Position numbers and translations under genes: made by a program. From positions 1 to 6,733 of the forward strand of contig JAGCLI010000009.1 of assembly GCA_017647065.1 (NCBI GenBank): a stretch of 6,733 nucleotides of DNA, written 5' to 3'. This DNA is from Bacteroidales bacterium. GTDB taxonomy: Bacteria; Bacteroidota; Bacteroidia; Bacteroidales; P3. How positions within the stretch are numbered: the first letter of the stretch is position 1; the number at the start of each line of letters is the position of its first letter. Below, in pieces: positions 1 to 6,422 of the stretch. Below the pieces are notes generated by a model. That model was not told where the DNA came from. It was given only the letters and a program-made list of their open reading frames with translations, and did not search any database.

Positions 1-155
1 GCATCTACATCAGCAACTGCTGCATAGAAATCGTTTACATCTGTGTATTTTTCTAAAAGAGCTAATTCAAAACCAGCATCTTCTGTTATTTTTCTTATTC
101 CGTCAACAGCTGCCTTTGCAAAAGGTTTGTCTGTTGCTACTAATACTTTTGTCAT
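1..155 (-). CDS. serA: D-3-phosphoglycerate dehydrogenase, N-terminal fragment (runs off left edge)
   Basis: Only the first 51 codons are present, starting at the ATG complementary to 153-155. The protein begins MTKVLVATDKPFAKAAVDGI and continues with an alpha/beta segment including ALLEKYTD. I recognise this as the start of the short SerA form seen in Bacteroidota, a NAD-dependent 2-hydroxyacid dehydrogenase. The enzyme oxidises 3-phosphoglycerate to 3-phosphohydroxypyruvate in the cytoplasm, the first step of serine synthesis. The catalytic and NAD-binding regions lie outside the window, so the call rests on the N-terminus plus context. The gene starts 17 bases after the serC stop on the same strand, with no hairpin or promoter in the gap, so the two are probably co-transcribed and SerA makes the substrate that SerC transaminates. 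Another D-2-hydroxyacid dehydrogenase is possible but less likely beside serC. Confidence 0.8.
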   Translation of the reverse strand, partial: MTKVLVATDKPFAKAAVDGIRKITEDAGFELALLEKYTDVNDFYAAVADVD

Positions 156-172
156 TGCTTTATTTTTTAAGA

Positions 173-1261
173 TTAAGCGTTTAATTTTTCAAATTCTTGC
201 ATACAAGCAACTAATGCTTTTACTGATTCAACAGGGCAAGCATTGTAGATAGAAGCACGGAAACCACCAACTGAACGGTGTCCTTTAATACCTATCATAC
301 CTCTTTCTTTTGCAAATGCCATGAAAGCGTCTTGTTTATCTTCGTAACCTGGTGCCATAACGAAGCAAACGTTCATTATTGAACGGTCTTCTTTTTCAGC
401 TGTTCCAACGAACATTTTGTTTCTGTCGATTTCGTTGTATAATAATTCAGCTTTTTCAAGGTTTACTTTGTGCATTCCTTCTAATCCACCCATTTCTTCT
501 TTAACCCATTTCAAAGTTTCGTGCATTACGAAGATAGGGAATACAGGAGGAGTGTTGAACATTGATTTATTTCTTTTTTCTTCTCCAATGTGTGTACGAT
601 AGTCAACCATTGTTTGAAGTTTTCTTTCAACTTTTCCTAATATGTCTTTTCTTACGATAACGAAAGTAACACCTGCAGGACCAACGTTCTTTTGTGCTCC
701 ACAATAGATTTGAGCGTATTTTGTAATATCAACAGGTCTTGACATAATGTCAGAAGACATATCAGCTACCAATGGAACAGGACAATCCATATCATATTTT
801 ATTTCTGTACCATAAATAGTGTTGTTTGTAGTGATGTGGAAATAATCAACATCTGTAGGGATTGTGTATCCTTTTGGTATATATGAGTAAGTTTTGTCTT
901 CTGAAGATGCAACAACTTCTACTTCTCCGTAGAATTTAGCTTCTTTTACTGCTTTCTTTGCCCAAACACCTGTTTGAAGGTAAGCAGCTTTTTTGTTTAA
1001 AAGGTTAGCTGCAACGTGGAAGAATTGAGTTGAAGCTCCACCACCTAAGAATAATACTTCGTAGTTATCAGGAATGTTTAATAAATCTCTCCATAATTGT
1101 TCTGTTTCAGCCATTATTCTTTCCCAACCTGGTGTACGGTGAGAGATTTCTAAGATACCAACTCCTGTGTTGTCGAAGTTTCTAATTGCTTCTATTGCAG
1201 ATTCAACTGCTTGTCTTGGTAAAACGCAAGGACCTGCGTTAAAGTTATGTACTTGTGCCAT
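173..1261 (-). CDS. serC: Phosphoserine aminotransferase
   Basis: A complete 362-residue class V aminotransferase of the usual length for SerC (about 360). It converts 3-phosphohydroxypyruvate and glutamate to O-phosphoserine and 2-oxoglutarate in serine synthesis, and in many bacteria also serves pyridoxal phosphate synthesis. The N-terminus [15 protein letters not shown] is the family signature. Visible functional residues are S40-H41-R42 in EISHR (substrate phosphate contact in the family), GGGAS at 73-77 (cofactor phosphate), W100 (stacks on the cofactor ring), D167 in VADMSSD (pyridine nitrogen) and K191 in AQKNVGPAG, the Schiff-base lysine. The C-terminal [15 protein letters not shown] segment is also typical. 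The start is fixed by this N-terminus and by a promoter about 50 bases upstream. The bases just before the ATG are A-rich with no Shine-Dalgarno sequence, as is usual in Bacteroidota. It is followed by serA. Confidence 0.96.
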   Translation of the reverse strand: MAQVHNFNAGPCVLPRQAVESAIEAIRNFDNTGVGILEISHRTPGWERIMAETEQLWRDLLNIPDNYEVLFLGGGASTQFFHVAANLLNKKAAYLQTGVWAKKAVKEAKFYGEVEVVASSEDKTYSYIPKGYTIPTDVDYFHITTNNTIYGTEIKYDMDCPVPLVADMSSDIMSRPVDITKYAQIYCGAQKNVGPAGVTFVIVRKDILGKVERKLQTMVDYRTHIGEEKRNKSMFNTPPVFPIFVMHETLKWVKEEMGGLEGMHKVNLEKAELLYNEIDRNKMFVGTAEKEDRSIMNVCFVMAPGYEDKQDAFMAFAKERGMIGIKGHRSVGGFRASIYNACPVESVKALVACMQEFEKLNA

Positions 1262-1314
1262 GTTTGTTTGATTTTTAAATATTTTACAATGTTTTTTCTT
1301 AAATATATTGCTTG

Positions 1315-1344
1315 CAAAGATACTTTAATTTTTCGTATTGACAA
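1315..1344 (-). promoter_or_regulatory. Bacteroidota-type promoter for serC-serA
   Basis: Read on the minus strand, TATCTTTG (complement of 1315-1322) matches the Bacteroidota -7 consensus TAnnTTTG and is followed by C. A TTG (complement of 1342-1344) lies 19 bases upstream, matching the -33 element and its usual spacing. Transcription would start near 1308-1310, giving a leader of about 47 bases before serC. This is a motif match only. Confidence 0.7.
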
Positions 1345-1352
1345 TCAATTAT

Positions 1353-1384
1353 TTGTTTTTTCTTTGATTTATTTTGTACTTTTG
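1353..1384 (+). promoter_or_regulatory. Bacteroidota-type promoter for the GNAT gene
   Basis: TACTTTTG at 1377-1384 fits the -7 consensus TAnnTTTG, and a TTG at 1353-1355 lies 21 bases upstream as a possible -33 element. Transcription would start near 1390, about 25 bases before the ATG at 1416. This placement argues against the upstream TTG start at 1374, which would sit inside the promoter, and makes the ATG at 1395 unlikely. Confidence 0.6.
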
Positions 1385-1415
1385 CGTTTTAATAATGATA
1401 AAAAGCAGATTTGTT

Positions 1416-1916
1416 ATGATAAAGATAAGAGAGGCACAAAGAAAGGATTGTCCTATAATTCTACAATTTATAAAAGAACTTGCCCAATATGAGAAAGAAC
1501 CAGATGCAGTAGAGGCTACGGTTGAAATATTAGAAGAATCTATATTTGATAAAAAGCAAGCAAAGGTTGTTTTATTAGAAGAAAATGGAGAAAGTGTTGG
1601 TTTTGCATTGTATTTCTTTAATTTCTCAACTTGGAGAGGTAAGGCTGGACTTTATTTAGAAGATTTATTTGTTCGTCCTCAACATAGGGGAAAAGGATAT
1701 GGTAAAATGTTGCTTTCTTATTTAGCAAATCAAGCTGTAGAGCAAGGTTGTCCTCGTTTTGAGTGGATAGTGTTGGATTGGAATCAACCTTCCATAGATT
1801 TTTACAAAGCAATGGGGGCTAAACCCTTAGATGAATGGACAGTATTTCGTTTAGAAAATGAAAAACTTCAAGCCTTAGCAAAAACTTATCGCATTTCTTC
1901 TGGATTAGAAGGTTGA
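1416..1916 (+). CDS. GNAT N-acetyltransferase, diamine/thialysine (SSAT-like) type
   Basis: A 166-residue single-domain GNAT protein, cytoplasmic, expected to transfer acetyl from acetyl-CoA to a primary amine. The sequence resembles the spermidine/spermine acetyltransferase group throughout. It has IREAQRKDCPIILQFIKELA at the N-terminus, YLEDLFV at 80-86 with the conserved acidic E82, the acetyl-CoA loop R91-G-K-G-Y-G96 (RxxGxG), then DWNQPSIDFYKAMGA at 121-135. Y130 occupies the position of the SSAT catalytic tyrosine. Family members act on polyamines, thialysine or related diamines; the substrate here cannot be told from sequence. I chose the ATG at 1416 because its product MIKIREAQ aligns with the family start and a promoter lies just upstream. 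The in-frame ATG at 1395 would add seven residues. The last ten codons (YRISSGLEG and stop) extend past the conserved domain and overlap the converging DUF5723 gene. Confidence 0.88.
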   Translation: MIKIREAQRKDCPIILQFIKELAQYEKEPDAVEATVEILEESIFDKKQAKVVLLEENGESVGFALYFFNFSTWRGKAGLYLEDLFVRPQHRGKGYGKMLLSYLANQAVEQGCPRFEWIVLDWNQPSIDFYKAMGAKPLDEWTVFRLENEKLQALAKTYRISSGLEG

Positions 1917-3454
1917 GTTTGAGGTAGTAGTTGCTGAGTTGGTTCGATAGTTTGCTCTATTGGTTGAGGTGTTTCAGGTGTTTGGGTAGGGCTTTCTAAG
2001 ATGATAGGTTGTTGTTTCTTAGAATGTTCTGTCCATTTGTGTTGACTCCAATAATTAGATTTGCCGATAGTCGTATTTATTCCCATAAAAACATCAAATC
2101 CATTATAGTCTGCAACATTGAAATCTTTATTTGTGTGAAGATTTCCACCGACATATATTTGTCCTTTACCTAATTTTAGACTTATTAAAGCACTTGGATT
2201 AAATAAATTAGTACTTCTAAACATATTTCCAAAACTTAAAGAAAGTAAACGAGTGTGTAAGGAGTAAAAAAGAGAGATATGTGTATCGTAAATGCGACCT
2301 GCTCCGATTTTTGTATTGAATAAAGCGTGTAAATAATTCACTTTACCAAAATTATAGGTTGCACCAAAGTATATTTTCATAGGAAGATGAGTTGTATATG
2401 AAGAAATATTTTGCGTTCTTACATCAAGAGCAGAAGAAATACTATCGGCAAGTGAATTTATTTGTGTTTCAAAGTTTGTTTCTATACTATCAATACTAGA
2501 AGTTATTCCTTCAAAAACAATTTCCTCAAAAGGTTTGTTGTTAATTATCTGAGTTGTATGAGTATTCCAAGAAATAAAATTGAAAACATCAACAACACTT
2601 GCACTCAATTCAAGATTTTCTAAAAGACGATAGCTCGCTCCAAGATCAAACGAAAGACCTACGTTGTCCATTGCGTGATCTAATATTGTATTTAAGTTCT
2701 CTGGTACGATAAAATCTGCACTTGCATTTTCTTTAAAAAGAGAAGTAATACTTAAATCCCCAATTACATTTGCGGTTAAAATATCTAATTCTCCGTGAGC
2801 AGATATTTTTTCGCTATCTTTAAAATTTAATTCAAGGTTCGCCTCATTTGTGTGAATATTTACAATACCTGACAAAAGTTTTATCTTACCTCCAATACTA
2901 AGTTTATTGTTTATTTCGCGAGTATAGCTAATAGCATTTGTAATATATGAATTTACTTCAAAAAGGTGTCCGTCTAATAATCTAATATTCCCATTGTTTG
3001 CATCGCTTCCCTCTAAAATCAAATCGAATATTCCTTTTGAAAAATTAACTCTTGAATCTAATGTTAAAGATAAATCATAGCTAAAATAATTTTTGCCAAT
3101 TTTAAAACCAAAGCCAAGTAAATCCATATCATAATTAAAATTGATAAAATTATTATCATTTAACTGACTACGGAAACCTTCTAAGTCTAATTGCAATGAA
3201 TCGGAATAGATAGGGTGTTTGTGAATTAAATCATGGTAAGAAAAACCTGATGTATGTACACCTATATCTGTTACTCCTAACATAAGAGATAGATAAAAAT
3301 TAGAGCAAGGCGTTATAGCAGGATTGTATTGCATTACCTGAGGCGCTTCTCTTAGAAAGTATAAAATGTCTTTTTGTGCTATGGATTTATTGTTTGAGAC
3401 TAAAAACAAACATATAAATAATCCTGAAACTATAATTTTATATATCTTTTTCAT
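1886..3454 (-). CDS. DUF5723 family protein, predicted outer-membrane beta-barrel
   Basis: A 522-residue exported protein. Residues 1-27 form a signal peptide (MKK, a hydrophobic core, then SIAQ before K28), a cleavage context common in Bacteroidota. The mature N-terminus contains APQVMQYNPAITPCSNFYLS at about 37-56, the NPA-containing opening I associate with DUF5723. The rest is rich in alternating amphipathic strands (for example 117-133, 183-199, 266-290, 358-383, 430-440, 453-462), as in an outer-membrane barrel; no membrane helix follows the signal peptide. Residues 478-522 form a proline-, glutamine- and threonine-rich tail without barrel character. The function of the family is not known to me. 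The gene starts five bases after the stop of the upstream lipoprotein gene, so the two are probably one transcript, perhaps translationally coupled. Its last 31 bases overlap the acetyltransferase gene in antisense. The barrel prediction is an inference from strand pattern and family. Confidence 0.78.
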   Translation of the reverse strand: MKKIYKIIVSGLFICLFLVSNNKSIAQKDILYFLREAPQVMQYNPAITPCSNFYLSLMLGVTDIGVHTSGFSYHDLIHKHPIYSDSLQLDLEGFRSQLNDNNFINFNYDMDLLGFGFKIGKNYFSYDLSLTLDSRVNFSKGIFDLILEGSDANNGNIRLLDGHLFEVNSYITNAISYTREINNKLSIGGKIKLLSGIVNIHTNEANLELNFKDSEKISAHGELDILTANVIGDLSITSLFKENASADFIVPENLNTILDHAMDNVGLSFDLGASYRLLENLELSASVVDVFNFISWNTHTTQIINNKPFEEIVFEGITSSIDSIETNFETQINSLADSISSALDVRTQNISSYTTHLPMKIYFGATYNFGKVNYLHALFNTKIGAGRIYDTHISLFYSLHTRLLSLSFGNMFRSTNLFNPSALISLKLGKGQIYVGGNLHTNKDFNVADYNGFDVFMGINTTIGKSNYWSQHKWTEHSKKQQPIILESPTQTPETPQPIEQTIEPTQQLLPQTQPSNPEEMR

Positions 3455-3459
3455 AATAA

Positions 3460-5163
3460 TTAAAATGTTACATTACCAATTGCTTTTACGCTTGCTTTGA
3501 TTTTGATTGTTGCATCATTTGAAAATCTAACATATCTTTGCTCTCCTTGACTATCTTTTGAAGTATTAAGTAAAGCAGTGAGTTTGATTTTTTTAGCATT
3601 TTTTAAACTTTCGTATTTAGAATTATCAAGTGTTAATTCAATGTTGTGTCCTGTTGGAGCTAAAACTCGTCCCTGACTATCAATATTTGCTCCTGGAATG
3701 GTAAATGGCTCATTAAGAAGTGTGTCAAACACAACCGAATTACTATCCATAAGGAATAAATTAACAGAAAGCTCAGCAGGGAAAGTGCTTTCAAGATAAA
3801 ATAAAAGGGTTGTTGATTTTAAATAATTCATTTCCTCAATAAAATTGAAAGCATCAAAAGTGGTTTCGTAATGAAGGTCTTTTAATTTTGCTTTTAAAGG
3901 TAAACTTGCCTTGGCGTCAAGTGTTACGAAAGCATCATTAGGAGATATGAATTTAGGATAAGTATTGTCTGCTTCCAATGAGTCTTTAAAATTAAAGTCT
4001 ATGTCATATACTAAAACATCAGGAAAAATTTCTATTGCACTTGCGTCAGATTCTAAAATAATATGATTGGTGTAGCCAATTTCTCCAAGACTTGGAGCAC
4101 GATTTATGTGAATTGTTGGATTGATGTTAAATACATTGTAAATATTCCCCTCGCTTGTTATAGTATGTATATTAGGTATGATATTCATTCCTACACCTAT
4201 GTTTGTAGATGTGGATAAATCAAAAATAACTTTTTCAAAATCTATCCCATTTCTATCAACTATGGAATTAAATATAGAATCTTTAAAGAAATCTAACGCA
4301 AGTGTATCTGTGATATTAAATTCTGTTTCACCAAAATCCCCAAATATTGCATCAATTGTAAGAGGTGAGAAAGAAACATTAAGTTTTATATCGTAAATTC
4401 CACCGTTGAATGATTCGTTACTTGCAAGATTGAAAATCAAACGATATCTTAAATCAATAAAGTTTTTGTTTTCGCCATTTACAAGGGTGTCTTTTAAAGA
4501 TATTGTATAGTTTGATAAATCAAAAGTTTGCGAAATAGAGCTTGTTGTTGAGGATATTTGTAATATTTCATTGAAAAATTCTCCTGTTTCATTGTTTTTT
4601 ATTGTATTAGAAGTCAATTCTATGTACGTATCAAGGGGTGCTCCTTCTAAAGGTTGAATTAGAATTGAACCTGAATTGATTTTAATACTATCAATCCTTG
4701 CTCCGCTTTCTATTTCATCAACTTGAACGCTTATATCTTCGCTTTCCATTGATGAATCTGGAATAGAGAAGTTTATTTCAGGAATATCGCCAATTTCTAT
4801 ACCGAAATCATTTAAGTTTGGAATGGAAATTTCTCCTAAATCTAAAACAGCATCGCCTAATTCGGTTATTTCTTTTGTGAAATCGCCAATATTAAATGAG
4901 TCTTTTACCGAAAAAATAAATTCTAAGTAACTATCGTTGTCTTCATTTACTTGTCGTAATTCAAATCCGTTTGTTGTGTCAGACACTTCCTCTAAGTTAA
5001 GAAAATCACTTAATTTTATCTCTGTGTTAATCAAAGGTGCATTTATGGCAGGATTGATTGTGGTTTGAGAAAGTGAATCAAAATCAAAATCATCTTCATC
5101 TACACAAGAAGTAAATGGTAAAATAATAAGTGAAAATACTAAAATCTTAAATAAATTTTTCAT
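3460..5163 (-). CDS. Lipoprotein of unrecognised family, probably surface-exposed
   Basis: A 567-residue protein. I do not recognise its family. MKNLFK, a hydrophobic core and LPFTSC give a lipoprotein signal peptide with the lipidated cysteine at C20, the only cysteine in the protein; phenylalanine at -3 is slightly off the classical lipobox. The residues after C20 are VDEDDFDFDS, strongly acidic. A conserved-looking INPAINAPLINTEIKLSDFL follows at about 36-55. The body is almost entirely short beta-strand stretches with many aspartates and asparagines, for example LDLGEISIPNLNDFGIEIGD at 107-126 and IDSIKINSGSILI at 157-169, and there is no membrane helix. It ends with VRFSNDATIKIKASVKAIG (545-563), another strand pair. 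No catalytic motif is visible, so a binding or structural role in the envelope is more likely than enzymatic activity. It is the first gene of a pair with the DUF5723 protein downstream (five-base gap). Confidence 0.8.
   Translation of the reverse strand: MKNLFKILVFSLIILPFTSCVDEDDFDFDSLSQTTINPAINAPLINTEIKLSDFLNLEEVSDTTNGFELRQVNEDNDSYLEFIFSVKDSFNIGDFTKEITELGDAVLDLGEISIPNLNDFGIEIGDIPEINFSIPDSSMESEDISVQVDEIESGARIDSIKINSGSILIQPLEGAPLDTYIELTSNTIKNNETGEFFNEILQISSTTSSISQTFDLSNYTISLKDTLVNGENKNFIDLRYRLIFNLASNESFNGGIYDIKLNVSFSPLTIDAIFGDFGETEFNITDTLALDFFKDSIFNSIVDRNGIDFEKVIFDLSTSTNIGVGMNIIPNIHTITSEGNIYNVFNINPTIHINRAPSLGEIGYTNHIILESDASAIEIFPDVLVYDIDFNFKDSLEADNTYPKFISPNDAFVTLDAKASLPLKAKLKDLHYETTFDAFNFIEEMNYLKSTTLLFYLESTFPAELSVNLFLMDSNSVVFDTLLNEPFTIPGANIDSQGRVLAPTGHNIELTLDNSKYESLKNAKKIKLTALLNTSKDSQGEQRYVRFSNDATIKIKASVKAIGNVTF
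5074..5106 (-). other. Lipidated cysteine and acidic surface-export-like signal of the lipoprotein
   Basis: These codons encode C20 to S30, CVDEDDFDFDS. In Bacteroidota, short acidic stretches just after the lipidated cysteine direct lipoproteins to the outer face of the outer membrane; published consensus forms include SDDFE in Flavobacterium and SDDDD in Bacteroides. The stretch here has seven acidic residues among the ten that follow the cysteine. Surface location is therefore inferred, not shown. Confidence 0.55.
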
Positions 5164-5170
5164 AGTTTTG
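5163..5170 (+). promoter_or_regulatory. Possible -7 box for the methyltransferase-ung unit
   Basis: TAGTTTTG followed by C matches TAnnTTTG on the plus strand and would start transcription near 5176, about 38 bases before the ATG at 5214. No TTG lies at the expected -33 distance. An alternative is TTG at 5168-5170 with a box at 5187-5195 that has one extra base (TAnnnTTTG). Some promoter is needed here, but which one is uncertain. Confidence 0.35.
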
Positions 5171-5195
5171 CAATATTTATTAGGATTATTTTTTG

Positions 5196-5203
5196 CAAAG
5201 GTA
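5196..5203 (-). promoter_or_regulatory. Probable -7 box for the lipoprotein-DUF5723 unit
   Basis: On the minus strand TACCTTTG followed by C matches the Bacteroidota -7 consensus. Transcription would start near 5190, leaving a leader of about 26 bases to the lipoprotein ATG. The -33 position falls inside the first codons of the divergent methyltransferase gene and has no TTG there, so the promoter may be weak or factor-dependent. Confidence 0.5.
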
Positions 5204-5213
5204 GAGATAATTT

Positions 5214-6419
5214 ATGAAAGTACTAAATAAAAAAGAGTTATTATTTATTGAAAATCATTTTTCTGAGGATGCTGATAAGCTTTTTTTGAAATATCACAAG
5301 GAACAAGTTAATGAGATTGATTATCTTTACTGTATCAATCAAATTAAGTTAAGGCGTAAGTTTGCAGATAAGTTTCCATCTTTTGTTTTAAGGAGAGATT
5401 TTCTTTTTCCATTGTCTTTGAATCTTGAACAAAGTTCTTCTGAATATACTGCTGCGTATAAATCTATGCTTTTAAAACAGGGAGAAACTTTATTGGACTT
5501 AACCTCGGGTTTTGGAATAGATGATATTTATTTTTCAAAGAAAGCAAAAAGGATTGTGTGTGTTGAGCAAAATAAAATGCTTGTTGATTTGCTTTCTTAT
5601 AACTTTGAGTGTTTGCAGGCAAAGAATTATCTTTGTGTGAATGCAGATGCGGAAGAGTATTTGTTGAGTGCTGAGAATTTTGATGTGATTTATCTTGATC
5701 CTGCAAGAAGAGATGAGAATAAAAATAAGGTTTTTGAAATAGAAGCTTCACAACCTAATGTTTTAAAATTAATTGATGTTTTGCGTTCAAAGGCAAAGCG
5801 AATTATTTTGAAGCTTTCTCCGATGGTGGATTTAAAACAAATTGAGAAATCTTTTGAAAATATTTCTGATATTCACATTGTATCGCTTAAAAATGAATGT
5901 AAAGAGATTTTAGTTGAGATTTTAAACCACAAGGTTGAAGAAATAAATTATCATTGTGTAGATATAAAATCACTATCTTTTGAAAACGATGATTTTTTTC
6001 TTTGTTTTAATAAATTATCACAAAGAGATAATAAATTATCACAAAGAGATAATTTTCTAAATCAAAGACTTTTTAAATATTTATATGAACCTAATGTATC
6101 TATACTTAAATTAGGTAGGTTTGAAGCTTTGATTGATAAGTATGGATTTGAGAAATTGCATAGGCATTCTCATCTTTTTACGAGCGAAAATCTATTAGAG
6201 GATTTTGAGGGACGAAGTTTTGAGGTTTTAGAACAAAGAAATGCAAGTCCAAAAGCTTTGAAAGATATAACGCAAGCAAATATCACGGTTAGAAATTTCC
6301 CACAAACCGTAAAGGAAATAAGGAATAAAACCAAAATAAAAGAGGGAGGAGAGTTGTATTTGTTTTTTACGACAATTGGAAACGAAGAAAAGATTTGTCT
6401 TATTTGCAAAAAAATATAA
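5214..6419 (+). CDS. Class I SAM-dependent methyltransferase with THUMP-like C-terminal domain (PG_1098 type)
   Basis: A 401-residue cytoplasmic protein with the layout of the Porphyromonas PG_1098 family. The helical N-terminal part (1-80) includes QIKLRRKFADKFPSF and NLEQSSSEYTA. The Rossmann methyltransferase domain (about 85-240) carries motif I LLDLTSGFGIDD at 93-104, an acidic ribose-binding position E118 in CVEQN, NADAEEYL at 143-150, and DVIYLDPARRD at 157-167, where DPAR is the family's motif IV. A ferredoxin-like/THUMP-like region starts near YLYEPN (289-294) and ends with RNFPQTVKEIR (360-370) and GGELYLFFTT (378-387). THUMP domains bind RNA, so an RNA substrate is plausible, but the target nucleotide is not known to me. 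A short repeat, NKLSQRD twice and then NFLNQRL, fills the linker at 266-286. The gene is followed three bases later by ung. Confidence 0.85.
   Translation: MKVLNKKELLFIENHFSEDADKLFLKYHKEQVNEIDYLYCINQIKLRRKFADKFPSFVLRRDFLFPLSLNLEQSSSEYTAAYKSMLLKQGETLLDLTSGFGIDDIYFSKKAKRIVCVEQNKMLVDLLSYNFECLQAKNYLCVNADAEEYLLSAENFDVIYLDPARRDENKNKVFEIEASQPNVLKLIDVLRSKAKRIILKLSPMVDLKQIEKSFENISDIHIVSLKNECKEILVEILNHKVEEINYHCVDIKSLSFENDDFFLCFNKLSQRDNKLSQRDNFLNQRLFKYLYEPNVSILKLGRFEALIDKYGFEKLHRHSHLFTSENLLEDFEGRSFEVLEQRNASPKALKDITQANITVRNFPQTVKEIRNKTKIKEGGELYLFFTTIGNEEKICLICKKI
6009..6050 (+). repeat. Perfect 21-base tandem duplication inside the methyltransferase gene
   Basis: Two identical 21-base units, 6009-6029 and 6030-6050, run head to tail. 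Each is codon-aligned and encodes NKLSQRD. The next 21 bases (6051-6071) encode NFLNQRL, which matches four of seven residues and looks like an older, diverged copy. The unit is a multiple of three, so the reading frame is kept. It falls in the linker between the methyltransferase and THUMP-like domains, where length changes should be tolerated. Confidence 0.95.
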
Positions 6420-6422
6420 GAA

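Noticed and set aside
43..252. Plus-strand open frame of 69 codons across serA and serC
   Set aside because: It lies antisense to two well-supported serine genes, has no promoter and its product resembles nothing I know.
1374..1415. Longer N-terminus for the GNAT protein, from TTG at 1374 or ATG at 1395
   Set aside because: The TTG start lies inside the predicted promoter, and family members begin about where the ATG at 1416 does. The 1395 ATG would leave a leader of only a few bases.
1247..1492. Plus-strand open frame of 81 codons covering the intergenic region
   Set aside because: It runs through both promoters and out of frame into the GNAT gene. Its product is low-complexity F/L/I sequence typical of AT-rich noncoding DNA.
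1815..1837. GGG-CTAAA-CCC inverted repeat as a terminator
   Set aside because: The stem is only three to four pairs, lies inside conserved GNAT coding sequence and has no T-run after it.
4178..4396. Plus-strand open frame of 72 codons inside the lipoprotein gene
   Set aside because: It is antisense to a long gene with clear protein character and has no start signal or recognisable product.
5464..5751. Minus-strand open frame of 95 codons inside the methyltransferase gene
   Set aside because: It is antisense to the conserved motif I to motif IV region, which explains the sequence fully. The H/K/S/Q-rich product is a frame shadow.
6009..6071. Tandem repeat as part of a CRISPR array or mobile element end
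   Set aside because: The units abut with no spacers, keep the codon frame and sit in a protein linker, so simple in-gene duplication explains them.
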